From: Streptomyces seoulensis
GTDB lineage: Bacteria; Actinomycetota; Actinomycetes; Streptomycetales; Streptomycetaceae
Direction of reading: 5' to 3'
DNA length: 64,000 nucleotides
Assembly (NCBI GenBank): GCA_013364255.1
Contig: CP054936.1
Location: 5,467,353 to 5,531,352, forward strand
Under the pieces are notes generated by a model that saw nothing but the letters and a program-made list of their open reading frames with translations, did not search any database and was not told where the DNA came from. Within the stretch, counting starts at the first letter, position 1, and each line of letters opens with the position of its first letter. Below are positions 25,787 to 33,606 of the stretch, piece by piece. Made by a program: the position numbers and the translations under genes.

Positions 25787-26034
25787 CCCGCACGGGGCAC
25801 TCGGCACAGGCCGGCGTCCGTACGAAGCGCCCCGCAGGGTCCGGCGCCCGCGCGGGAGCCGCCCGCCCCACCGGCGCCGCCCCCACCCGCGCCGCCGCCC
25901 CCACCCGCACCGCAGGCCGCACCCGTACCGCCGCTCCCGCGCCGACCGCGTACGCGACGGCACGGACGGCGCCCGGGAACGCGGCACAGGGCCGCCCGGC
26001 GATACCGGCGCCCGAGAACGGAGACGTCCGATGA
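25783..26034 (+). CDS. Small low-complexity ORF coupled between DUF2520 gene and panC
   Basis: An 83-codon frame whose ATG overlaps the upstream stop (ATGA, 25783-25786) and whose TGA overlaps the panC ATG (ATGA, 26031-26034). This is the same coupling seen between the flanking enzyme genes. The product (MTRTGHSAQAGVRTKRPAGS and onward) is Ala/Thr/Arg/Pro-rich, with repeated APTRAAAPTRTAGRTRTA-like units, and looks disordered. It either encodes a real small peptide or works as a translated spacer that delivers ribosomes to panC. No domain recognised. Confidence 0.5.
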   Translation: MTRTGHSAQAGVRTKRPAGSGARAGAARPTGAAPTRAAAPTRTAGRTRTAAPAPTAYATARTAPGNAAQGRPAIPAPENGDVR

Positions 26035-27203
26035 CCACAGCCCTGCTGCGCACCGCCGACGAGCTGCACGCGCGCGTGCGCGGCGGCCGCCGTGCCGTCG
26101 TGATGACCATGGGCGCCCTGCACGAGGGCCACGCCACCCTGATCCGGGCCGCCCGCGAGATCGCCGGCCCCGACGGCGAGGTCGTCGTCACCGTCTTCGT
26201 CAACCCGCTCCAGTTCGGCGCGGGCGAGGACCTGGACCGCTACCCGCGCACCCTGGACGCCGACCTGAGGATCGCCGAACGGGCGGGCGCCGACGTCGTG
26301 TTCGCGCCCTCGGCGGACGAGGTCTACCCGGGCGGCGAGCCGCAGGTGCGGATCACCGCCGGCCCCATGGGGGAGCGCCTGGAGGGCGCCTCGCGGCCCG
26401 GCCACTTCGACGGCATGCTCACCGTCGTCGGCAAGCTGCTGCACCTCACCCGCCCCGACGCCGCCCTCTACGGCCAGAAGGACGCCCAGCAGCTCGCCCT
26501 GATCCGCCGCATGGTGCGCGACCTGAACTTCGGCGTGGAGATCGTCGCCGTGCCGACCGTGCGCGAGGACGACGGTCTGGCCCTGTCCAGCCGCAACCGC
26601 TACCTCTCCGTACCCGAGCGGCGCACCGCGCTCGCCCTGTCCCAGGCGCTGTTCGCGGGCCGCGACCGGCATGCCGCGCAGGAGGCGCTGCGCGCGCGGG
26701 CCCGTGAGGTGCCCGCCACCCGTGCGCGCGCCGAGGCGCTGAGCGCGCTCGGGGAGTCCCGCGCGGCGGCCGACGCCGCGGCCGTCGCCAAGGCCGTCCC
26801 CGGCGCGGCCGCCGGGGTGCGCGCCGCCGCCCGGCTGGTCCTGGACGAGGCCGTCCGCCTGGACCCGCCGCTCGTCCTGGACTACCTGGCCCTGGTCGAC
26901 CCGTCCGACTTCACCGAGATCGACGACGACTTCACCGGCGAGGCCGTCCTCGCCGTCGCCGCCCGGGTCGGCGCGACCCGGCTGATCGACAACCTGCCCC
27001 TCGCCTTCGCCGCCGACGAGGCACAGGCCGCCGACGAGGCACAGAACACCCCCGAGCCACACGGCACGCCGGGCGCCCTGGAAGCCCACCGCACCCAGGA
27101 CACTCCCGAAGCCCGGACGACGCCGGACGCCTCCGCCCCGCACGCCGCCCCCGCCCCGCACGCGACCCACGCGACCCACGAAACCCCCGGAGCCGCCTCG
27201 TGA
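26031..27203 (+). CDS. panC: Pantothenate synthetase PanC
   Basis: ATP-dependent condensation of pantoate and beta-alanine. HIGH-like motif MTMGALHEGH (residues 25-34), FVNPLQFG, DRYPRTLDADL, GHFDGMLTVVGKLLHL, LYGQKDAQQ and KMSKS-like ALSSRNRYLS are in order. After the catalytic domain ends near TRLIDNLPL it carries a tail of about 60 residues rich in Ala, Pro, Thr and His (ending HATHATHETPGAAS), longer than the usual ~280-330 aa family length. Its own ribosome site (ACGGAGA) lies in the end of the preceding small ORF. The stop overlaps the nadB GTG by 4 nt. Confidence 0.95.
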   Translation: MTTALLRTADELHARVRGGRRAVVMTMGALHEGHATLIRAAREIAGPDGEVVVTVFVNPLQFGAGEDLDRYPRTLDADLRIAERAGADVVFAPSADEVYPGGEPQVRITAGPMGERLEGASRPGHFDGMLTVVGKLLHLTRPDAALYGQKDAQQLALIRRMVRDLNFGVEIVAVPTVREDDGLALSSRNRYLSVPERRTALALSQALFAGRDRHAAQEALRARAREVPATRARAEALSALGESRAAADAAAVAKAVPGAAAGVRAAARLVLDEAVRLDPPLVLDYLALVDPSDFTEIDDDFTGEAVLAVAARVGATRLIDNLPLAFAADEAQAADEAQNTPEPHGTPGALEAHRTQDTPEARTTPDASAPHAAPAPHATHATHETPGAAS

Positions 27204-28933
27204 CCAGCACAGGCATACGACTGCACGCGCCCGCGCCCGGGTGGTCCATCGACGCGGACGTCGTGGTCGTCGGCTCCGGCGTCGCCGGCCTCACCGCCGC
27301 GCTGCGCTGCGCGGCGCACGGCCTGGACACGGTCGTCGTCACCAAGGCCCGCCTGGACGACGGCTCCACCCGCTGGGCGCAGGGCGGCATCGCCGCCGCC
27401 CTCGGCGAGGGCGACACCCCCGCACAGCACCTGGACGACACCCTCGTCGCGGGCGCGGGCCTGTGCGACGAGGAGGCGGTACGGATCCTCGTCACCGAGG
27501 GTCCCGACGCGGTACGGCGGCTGATCGCCACCGGCGCCCACTTCGACACCGACGACGCCGGCTCCATCGCGCTCACCCGTGAGGGCGGCCACCATCGCCG
27601 CCGCATCGCCCACGCGGGCGGCGACGCGACCGGCGCCGAGATCTCCCGGGCGCTGGTGGCGGCCGTCCGCGCGGGCGGGCTGCGCACGATCGAGAACGCG
27701 CTCGTCCTCGACCTGCTGACCGACGCCGAGGGCCGCACCGCCGGGGTGACCCTGCACGTCATGGGCGAGGGCCAGCACGACGGCGTGGGCGCGGTGCGCG
27801 CGCCCGTGGTGGTGCTGGCGACCGGCGGCATGGGCCAGGTGTTCTCCGCGACCACCAACCCGCCGGTGTCCACCGGTGACGGCGTCGCCCTCGCCCTGCG
27901 CGCGGGCGCGGAGGTCTCCGACCTGGAGTTCGTCCAGTTCCACCCGACCGTGCTCTTCCTCGGCCCGGACGCCGAGGGGCAGCAGCCGCTGGTCTCCGAG
28001 GCGGTGCGCGGCGAGGGCGCCCACCTGGTGGACGCCGACGGCGTGCGCTTCATGGTGGGCCAGCACGAACTGGCCGAGCTGGCGCCGCGCGACATCGTCG
28101 CCAAGGGCATCACGCGCCGTATGCAGGAGCAGGGCGCCGAACACATGTTCCTGGACGCCCGGCACTTCGGCGCCGAGATGTGGGAGCACCGCTTCCCGAC
28201 CATCCTGGCCGCCTGCCGGGCGCACGGCATCGACCCGGTCACCGAGCCGATCCCGGTCGCCCCGGCCGCCCACTACGCCTCCGGCGGCGTGCGCACCGAC
28301 TCCCACGGCCGCACCACCGTGCCCGGCCTGTACGCGTGCGGGGAGGTCGCCTGCACCGGCGTGCACGGCGCCAACCGGCTCGCCTCCAACTCCCTGCTCG
28401 AAGGGCTCGTCTACGCCGAGCGGATCGTCGCCGACATCGCGCGCGAACAGGCCGCCGGCCGCCTCCACGCGCGCGTGCCGCGGCCCGCGCCCCGCGCCGG
28501 GCAGCCCGAGCACCCGCTGCTCGCCCCGGAGACCCGGTTCGCGATCCAGCGGATCATGACCGAGGGCGCCGGCGTCCTGCGCTCCGCCGGGTCCCTGGCC
28601 ACCGCCGCCGACCGGCTCGAACAGCTCTACGCCGAAGCGCGCGGCGCGCTCGCCGACGACGGCAAGACCGCCGAGCCCGGCGTCGACACCTGGGAGGCCA
28701 CCAACCTCCTGTGCGTGGCCCGCGTCCTGGTCGCCGCCGCCCGGCTGCGCGAGGAGACCCGCGGCTGCCACTGGCGCGAGGACCGTCCCGAGCGCGACGA
28801 CGCGCACTGGAGCCGCCACATCGTCGTACGGCTGACCGCGGACCGGACGCCCGACGTGCACACCACCGACACCGCGGACTTCCCCCCGACCCGTCCCGAG
28901 GCCCCCGCGCCCCGCCGTCCCCAGGAGCAGTGA
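27200..28933 (+). CDS. nadB: L-aspartate oxidase NadB
   Basis: FAD enzyme oxidising L-aspartate to iminoaspartate for quinolinate and NAD synthesis. FAD-binding VVVVGSGVAGLTAALRCAAHG near the N-terminus, TRWAQGGIAAAL, THEGGHHRRRIAHAGGDATG-like block (here LTREGGHHRRRI), LEFVQFHPT, PAAHYASGGVRTD, and GANRLASNSLLEGLVYAERI match NadB rather than fumarate reductase. 577 aa, with a short Pro-rich tail. GTG 27200 overlaps the panC stop. nadA is not in this window, so quinolinate synthase must be elsewhere. Confidence 0.94.
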   Translation: MTSTGIRLHAPAPGWSIDADVVVVGSGVAGLTAALRCAAHGLDTVVVTKARLDDGSTRWAQGGIAAALGEGDTPAQHLDDTLVAGAGLCDEEAVRILVTEGPDAVRRLIATGAHFDTDDAGSIALTREGGHHRRRIAHAGGDATGAEISRALVAAVRAGGLRTIENALVLDLLTDAEGRTAGVTLHVMGEGQHDGVGAVRAPVVVLATGGMGQVFSATTNPPVSTGDGVALALRAGAEVSDLEFVQFHPTVLFLGPDAEGQQPLVSEAVRGEGAHLVDADGVRFMVGQHELAELAPRDIVAKGITRRMQEQGAEHMFLDARHFGAEMWEHRFPTILAACRAHGIDPVTEPIPVAPAAHYASGGVRTDSHGRTTVPGLYACGEVACTGVHGANRLASNSLLEGLVYAERIVADIAREQAAGRLHARVPRPAPRAGQPEHPLLAPETRFAIQRIMTEGAGVLRSAGSLATAADRLEQLYAEARGALADDGKTAEPGVDTWEATNLLCVARVLVAAARLREETRGCHWREDRPERDDAHWSRHIVVRLTADRTPDVHTTDTADFPPTRPEAPAPRRPQEQ

Positions 28934-28938
28934 CCCAA

Positions 28939-29916
28939 GTGAGCACCGACGACCTTCCCCTCGCCCCCACCGGCGGCTGCGGCGACGGCTGTGCCTGCGG
29001 CGCGGAAGCCGACGAGGAGTACGCGGAGTGCGGGCTCGACCCCGCGCTCGCCGAACTGCTGGCCGACGCCGGACTCGACCCGATCGAGGTCGAGGACATC
29101 GCCAACGTCGCCATCCAGGAGGACCTCGCCCACGGGGAGGACGTGACGACCGTCGCGACCATCCCCGAGGAGGCCGTGGCCACCGGGGACTTCACCGCGC
29201 GCGAGGCCGGCGTGGTGGCCGGCCTCCGGGTCGCCGAGGCCGTCCTCTCGGTGGTCTGCACCGACGAGTTCGAGGTCGAGCGGCACGTCGAGGACGGCGA
29301 CCCGGTGGAGGCCGGACAGAAGCTGCTGTCGGTCACCACCCGCACCCGCGACCTGCTGACCGCCGAGCGCAGCGCGCTGAACCTGCTGTGCCGCCTGTCC
29401 GGCATCGCCACCGCCACGCGCGCGTGGGCGGACGTCCTGGACGGCACCAAGACGAAGGTGCGCGACACCCGCAAGACCACACCGGGCCTGAGGTCCCTGG
29501 AGAAGTTCGCGGTCCGCTGCGGCGGCGGCGTCAACCACCGCATGTCGCTGTCGGACGCGGCGCTGGTCAAGGACAACCACGTGGTCGCGGCCGGCGGCGT
29601 CGCGGCGGCCTTCAAGGCCGTGCGCGAGACCTTCCCCGAGGTGCCGATCGAGGTCGAGGTCGACACCCTGCACCAGCTGCGCGAGGTCGTGGACGCCGGC
29701 GCCGACCTGATCCTGCTGGACAACTTCACGCCCGGCGAGTGCGAGGAGGCCGTGGCCATCGTCGACGGCCGCGCGCTGCTGGAGGCGTCGGGCCGGCTCG
29801 CCCTGGACAACGCCCGGGCGTACGCGGAGACCGGCGTCGACTTCCTGGCCGTGGGCTCCCTGACCCACTCCTCGCCGATCCTGGACATCGGCCTGGACCT
29901 GCGCGAAGCGGAGTAG
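28939..29916 (+). CDS. nadC: Quinolinate phosphoribosyltransferase (carboxylating) NadC
   Basis: Quinolinate plus PRPP to nicotinate mononucleotide. Typical blocks: EDLAHGEDVTT, AERSALNLLCRLSGIAT, VRDTRKTTPGLRSLEKFAVRCGGGVNHRMSLSDA, VKDNH, VEVDTLHQLREVVDAGADLILLDNF and FLAVGSLTHSSPILDIGLD. The N-terminus carries a Cys/Gly cluster (GGCGDGCACG) that other bacterial NadC proteins lack and that might bind metal. I prefer GTG 28939 (MSTDDLPLAP), 11 nt after AGGAG; GTG 28930 overlaps the nadB stop but sits too close to that site. coaX follows 7 nt later. Confidence 0.94.
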   Translation: MSTDDLPLAPTGGCGDGCACGAEADEEYAECGLDPALAELLADAGLDPIEVEDIANVAIQEDLAHGEDVTTVATIPEEAVATGDFTAREAGVVAGLRVAEAVLSVVCTDEFEVERHVEDGDPVEAGQKLLSVTTRTRDLLTAERSALNLLCRLSGIATATRAWADVLDGTKTKVRDTRKTTPGLRSLEKFAVRCGGGVNHRMSLSDAALVKDNHVVAAGGVAAAFKAVRETFPEVPIEVEVDTLHQLREVVDAGADLILLDNFTPGECEEAVAIVDGRALLEASGRLALDNARAYAETGVDFLAVGSLTHSSPILDIGLDLREAE

Positions 29917-29923
29917 GGCGGCC

Positions 29924-30721
29924 ATGCTCCTGACGATCGACGTAGGCAACACGCACACCGTCCTCGGGCTGTTCGACGGGGAGGACATCGTCGAGCACTG
30001 GCGCATCTCCACCGACGCCCGCCGCACCGCCGACGAGCTGGCGGTGCTGCTCCAGGGCCTGATGGGCACGCACCCGCTGCTCGGCGACGAACTCGGCGAC
30101 GGCATCGACGGCATCGCGATCTGCGCCACCGTGCCGTCGGTGCTGCACGAACTGCGCGAGGTGACCCGCCGCTACTACGGCGACGTGCCGGCCGTCCTGG
30201 TCGAGCCGGGCGTCAAGACGGGCGTGCCGATCCTGTTCGACAACCCCAAGGAGGTCGGCGCCGACCGCATCATCAACGCGGTCGCCGCCAACGAGCTGTA
30301 CGGCGGCCCGGCGATCGTCGTGGACTTCGGCACGGCCACCACCTTCGACGCGGTCTCCGCGCGCGGGGAGTACGTCGGCGGGGTGATCGCGCCCGGCATC
30401 GAGATCTCCGTCGAGGCGCTCGGCGTCAAGGCCGCCCAGCTGCGCAAGATCGAGGTGGCCCGGCCGCGCAGCGTCATCGGCAAGAACACGGTCGAGGCGA
30501 TGCAGGCGGGCATCGTCTACGGGTTCGCCGGCCAGGTCGACGGCGTGGTGAGCCGCATGGCCCGCGAACTCGCCGACGACCCCGACGACGTCACCGTGAT
30601 CGCCACCGGCGGCCTGGCCCCGATGGTCCTCGGCGAGTCCACGGCCATCGACGAACACGAGCCCTGGCTGACCCTGATCGGCCTCCGCCTGGTCTACGAG
30701 CGCAACGTCACCCGCATGTGA
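29924..30721 (+). CDS. coaX: Type III pantothenate kinase CoaX
   Basis: First step of CoA synthesis, in the ASKHA fold. DVGNTHTVLGLF (P-loop, residues 6-17), EVGADRIINAVAA, VDFGTATTFDAV and GGVIAPGI-S-EAL are the four CoaX signatures; 265 aa is standard. It is the last gene of the operon that also makes pantothenate (panC), so supply and use of pantothenate are co-expressed. A strong terminator follows immediately. Confidence 0.95.
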   Translation: MLLTIDVGNTHTVLGLFDGEDIVEHWRISTDARRTADELAVLLQGLMGTHPLLGDELGDGIDGIAICATVPSVLHELREVTRRYYGDVPAVLVEPGVKTGVPILFDNPKEVGADRIINAVAANELYGGPAIVVDFGTATTFDAVSARGEYVGGVIAPGIEISVEALGVKAAQLRKIEVARPRSVIGKNTVEAMQAGIVYGFAGQVDGVVSRMARELADDPDDVTVIATGGLAPMVLGESTAIDEHEPWLTLIGLRLVYERNVTRM

Positions 30722-30734
30722 GCCGGCCCGCCCC

Positions 30735-30775
30735 GCCCGCGGCCCGCACCCACCCCATGGGTGCGGGCCGCGGGC
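30735..30775 (+). terminator. Terminator after coaX
   Basis: A perfect 18 bp stem (30735-30752 with 30758-30775) and 5 nt loop CCCCA, 14 bp past the coaX stop. It ends the DUF2520-panC-nadB-nadC-coaX operon. Confidence 0.8.
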
Positions 30776-30857
30776 GCGATGGACCGCTCGTGTCATCGCC
30801 ACGCGCCACATTCGCAGCTTATGTCGAATTTGTCTGATTAGCGCGTATGGTCGGCCC

Positions 30858-31529
30858 ATGCCCACGCCATACGGAACCCGCGGCGGCATCGCCTTCGGCG
30901 CGGAGGAGCTGCGCGTGCTCCGCCGCGCCCTGGCCGCCGCCCTTCATCCGCGTCCCGCCCGCGCCGAGGACGTGCAGGACTGCCGCCGCCTCGCCGAGTC
31001 GCTCGACGAGGCGCTGCGCGAGGGCGCCAGGCTGCGCGCGTTCCTGGTGGCCGACCTGGCCCGCTACCGCGCCGCCCTGCCCGGCACGGCCGCCGGCTAC
31101 TTCACCCTTCTGGGCGAGGCGCTGGACGCCGGCCACCGGCCCGGCCCCGACGACCTCGCCGCCCTGCGCGCCCTGCGCGGCAACCCCGCCGCCGCCGCCC
31201 TCCTGCGCCGCTGCGGCGCGTGGACCGGCGGCCCCTCGGTCCCGGCCTCCCGCAGCCCGCTGCGCCCCGTCCCGCCGCCCGTCGCGGCGCTGCCCGCCGC
31301 CCGGGCCGGGCAGGGCGGCGAGCCCGCCCGGAAGCCCGCGCCGAAGCCCGCCGAGCGCCCCGCCGGGCCCGCTCCCGCCCGGCCGGCGCCCGCTCCGCAG
31401 GGACCCGCGCCCGCCCCCGGCGCGCCGCGGCCCGGCCGCCGTCCCGTCCCCACGCCGGGCGAGGTCTTCCCGCGCCGCAAGCCGTCCCCGCCCGCGGGGC
31501 GGTCGCAGCGGCGGCTCGCCGCCGTGTGA
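30858..31529 (+). CDS. Conserved streptomycete protein with helical domain and Pro/Ala-rich tail
   Basis: A 223 aa product. Residues ~10-120 look helical and ordered (GAEELRVLRRALAAAL, DVQDCRRLAESLDEALREGARLRAFLVADLARYRAALP, GYFTLLGEALDAG). Residues ~125-223 are almost wholly Pro, Ala, Arg and Gly and probably disordered, ending in a basic RSQRRLAAV. No signal peptide or membrane helix. TATGGT lies 6 nt before the ATG, a leaderless pattern, in a locally A/T-rich promoter (30800-30850). I do not recognise a function. Confidence 0.75.
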   Translation: MPTPYGTRGGIAFGAEELRVLRRALAAALHPRPARAEDVQDCRRLAESLDEALREGARLRAFLVADLARYRAALPGTAAGYFTLLGEALDAGHRPGPDDLAALRALRGNPAAAALLRRCGAWTGGPSVPASRSPLRPVPPPVAALPAARAGQGGEPARKPAPKPAERPAGPAPARPAPAPQGPAPAPGAPRPGRRPVPTPGEVFPRRKPSPPAGRSQRRLAAV

Positions 31530-31583
31530 CACCCAGGACCACCCCGCCCCTGTTTGTCCGGTAGGCGTGGCTACCCTGGAGCC

Positions 31584-31766
31584 ATGGACTACGTCGCCGC
31601 ACTCGTTCCGCCGGTCGTCATGGCCGTGTTCTTCATCGCGCTGGTCCGGGTGATCGTGAAGACCCAGGGCGGTGCCGCCAAGGCCAAGGAGGACGCGGCC
31701 GTGGACGCCGCCCTCGCGCGCACCCAGACCGGCCAGGGCGCCGCCGCCTCCACCACCGAGGCCTGA
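31584..31766 (+). CDS. Small single-pass membrane protein (60 aa)
   Basis: One N-terminal membrane helix (YVAALVPPVVMAVFFIALVRVIV) followed by a short charged tail with Lys/Glu and Ala/Thr (KTQGGAAKAKEDAAVDAALARTQ). TACCCT lies 6 nt ahead of the ATG (leaderless pattern). Such a size and topology fit a small regulatory or structural membrane peptide; no family name can be assigned by eye. Confidence 0.75.
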   Translation: MDYVAALVPPVVMAVFFIALVRVIVKTQGGAAKAKEDAAVDAALARTQTGQGAAASTTEA

Positions 31767-31910
31767 CGCCCCACCGCCTCGCCCCGCACCGCCGGACCGC
31801 TCGTACGGCCCCGGCGGTGCGCGCGCGTGCTCGCCGCGCCCCCGAACCGCGCCCCCGGACCACGCCCGTCCGGCACGCGATGGGACGGTTTTCCTACTAA
31901 GGTCTGAGTT

Positions 31911-32414
31911 GTGCCTCGTCCCTTGGGAGAACTCGAGAACTCGGTCATGACGCGGGTGTGGAAGTGGAACCGCCCGGTGACCGTTCGAGAAGTCCTGGAA
32001 GACCTCCAACAGGAACGGTCCATCGCGTACACCACGGTGATGACCGTTTTGGACAATCTCCATCAGAAGGGCTGGGTGCGGCGCGAGGCGGAGGGCCGCG
32101 CCTATCGATATGAGGCGGTCTCCACTCGGGCCGCGTACGCCGCCGCACTGATGAACGACGCCTGGTCGCAGAGCGACAACGCCGCCGCCGCTCTCGTCGC
32201 CTTCTTCGGCATGATGAGCGAGGAACAGCGACGGGCGCTGCGCGACGCCGTAAGGATCGTCGAGGGCACCACGGAAGCCGTCACCCGGCCCGCCGCCGAA
32301 GCCGCCGGGGAAGAGAACGCGGCGGGCGGACTTCCGGATACCGCCGCGGCCGCGGACGTCTCCGAAACCGGCGGACAGAACCCCGGCTCGGCGCACGGCG
32401 GCGCCGGGCGATAG
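31911..32414 (+). CDS. BlaI/MecI/CopY-type transcriptional regulator
   Basis: A 167 aa protein whose first ~120 residues are the penicillinase-repressor winged helix: LGELENSVMTRVWKWNRPVTVREVLEDLQQERSIAYTTVMTVLDNLHQKGWVRREAEGRAYRYEAV, then a dimerisation helix with FFGMMSEEQRRALRDAV. The C-terminal ~45 residues are an Ala/Glu/Gly-rich extension not seen in BlaI. No BlaR1-type M56 sensor peptidase is next to it, so signal and target are unknown. GTG start at 31911 with TAAGGT 7 nt upstream, a leaderless pattern. Confidence 0.88.
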   Translation: MPRPLGELENSVMTRVWKWNRPVTVREVLEDLQQERSIAYTTVMTVLDNLHQKGWVRREAEGRAYRYEAVSTRAAYAAALMNDAWSQSDNAAAALVAFFGMMSEEQRRALRDAVRIVEGTTEAVTRPAAEAAGEENAAGGLPDTAAAADVSETGGQNPGSAHGGAGR

Positions 32415-32423
32415 CGTCCGCTC

Positions 32424-32957
32424 ATGTCCGCAGAGCGTTCCGAAGTCTCCGCAAAAGCCATCACCGTACGGCGGGCCCGGACCGGCGATGTGCCGGCCGT
32501 ACGCCGACTCCTGGACGACTACGCCCGTGACCGTATCCTGCTCGACAAAGCGACCGTGACGCTTTACGAGGACATCCAGGAGTTCTGGGTCGCCGAACGG
32601 GACGACAACGCCGAGGTCGTCGGCTGCGGCGCACTGCACGTGATGTGGGAAGACCTGGCGGAAGTGCGCACACTCGCCGTGCAGACGGGGCTGCGCGGCG
32701 CCGGCGTCGGGCACCGGGTGCTGGAGAAGTTGCTCCAGACCGCGCGATGGCTCGGCGTTCGCCGCGTATTCTGTCTGACCTTCGAAGTCGACTTCTTCGG
32801 CAAGCACGGCTTCGTGGAGATCGGTGAGACGCCCGTCGACACCGATGTCTACGCGGAGCTCCTGCGTTCCTATGACGAGGGCGTCGCGGAGTTCCTGGGC
32901 CTCGAACGAGTGAAACCGAACACCCTGGGCAACAGTCGGATGCTTCTGCATCTGTAG
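32424..32957 (+). CDS. GNAT amino-acid N-acetyltransferase (ArgA-like)
   Basis: A 177 aa single GNAT domain: ITVRRARTGDVPAVRRLLDDYA, VVGCGALHVMWEDLAEVRTLAV, acetyl-CoA loop GLRGAGVGHRVLEKLL, and FEVDFFGKHGFVEIGETPV with the catalytic region. This arrangement matches the short ArgA-type glutamate N-acetyltransferase of actinobacteria (for example mycobacterial ArgA) that makes N-acetylglutamate for arginine synthesis. ATG 32424 lies 6 nt after TAGCGT, which itself is in the end of the preceding gene (leaderless pattern). No other arg genes are near. Confidence 0.83.
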   Translation: MSAERSEVSAKAITVRRARTGDVPAVRRLLDDYARDRILLDKATVTLYEDIQEFWVAERDDNAEVVGCGALHVMWEDLAEVRTLAVQTGLRGAGVGHRVLEKLLQTARWLGVRRVFCLTFEVDFFGKHGFVEIGETPVDTDVYAELLRSYDEGVAEFLGLERVKPNTLGNSRMLLHL

Positions 32958-33055
32958 ATCGCCGGCGGCGGTCCGAAGGGGCCCTATGTCCGAAACGCGC
33001 ATGTTTCCGGTCGCAGTTGAGGGTCGGGTCTTCCCCAGGGGTTTGTGTTTTTTCC

Positions 33056-33100
33056 GCAAACGCGGTTTGCTTTCCGGCGTAGTGCAGTACTGCATATAAC
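33056..33100 (+). promoter_or_regulatory. lsr2 upstream region with two palindromes
   Basis: The 212 bp before lsr2 is the most A/T-rich segment nearby. It holds GCAAA-CGCGG-TTTGC (33056-33070), the palindrome TGCAGTACTGCA (33083-33094) and a TATAAC (33095-33100) that could be a -10 box, with no clear -35 at normal spacing. Autoregulation by Lsr2, which prefers A/T-rich DNA, is plausible. Confidence 0.4.
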
Positions 33101-33169
33101 AAGGGGCAGTGGCTAAACGGCGGAAGCCGACCCACGCCGGCCCGCACGTTATCGATGAAAGGAAATCCG

Positions 33170-33502
33170 GTGGCACAGAAGGTTCAGGTCCTTCTTGTCG
33201 ATGACCTCGACGGCGGCGAGGCGGACGAGACCGTGACGTTCGCGCTGGACGGCAAGACGTACGAGATCGATCTCACCACCGCCAATGCGGACAAGCTCCG
33301 TGGCCTTCTCGAGCCCTACCTGAAGAACGGCCGGCGTACCGGTGGCCGTGCTTCGGGCGGCCGAAAGGCGCGGGCCACGTCCGGCGGCAGCCAGGACACC
33401 GCGCAGATCCGCGCCTGGGCGAAGGAGAACGGCCTGGAGGTCAATGACCGCGGCCGAGTTCCCGCGAGCATCCGCGAGGCATACGAAACGGCCAACGGCT
33501 GA
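33170..33502 (+). CDS. lsr2: Nucleoid-associated protein Lsr2
   Basis: Actinobacterial H-NS analogue that bridges A/T-rich, often horizontally acquired DNA and silences it. The 110 aa protein shows the N-terminal oligomerisation beta domain (MAQKVQVLLVDDLDGGEADETVTFALDGKTYEIDL), a basic linker (RRTGGRASGGRKAR) and the C-terminal DNA-binding domain with AT-hook-like RGR at 94-96 in VNDRGRVPASIREAYE. GTG 33170 is chosen: GAAAGGA precedes it and MAQKVQVL is the canonical start. A single transcription unit, converging on the Pro-rich gene downstream. Confidence 0.96.
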   Translation: MAQKVQVLLVDDLDGGEADETVTFALDGKTYEIDLTTANADKLRGLLEPYLKNGRRTGGRASGGRKARATSGGSQDTAQIRAWAKENGLEVNDRGRVPASIREAYETANG

Positions 33503-33575
33503 TCCAGGCCCACGTGAAAAGCCCCGACGACCGGCACCGGCCCGCCGAAGGGCCGGAAGGCGTCGTCCCCCTCCC

Positions 33576-33606
33576 ATGACGGCCCCCGGCCGGGCCGGGG
33601 CGTCAT
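33576..33606. terminator. Hairpin between lsr2 and the converging gene
   Basis: ATGACG (33576-33581) pairs with CGTCAT (33601-33606), enclosing a CCCCGG/CCGGGG stem with a small bulge and tight loop. Likely shared terminator; the stem overlaps the stop codon of the minus-strand gene. Confidence 0.5.
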
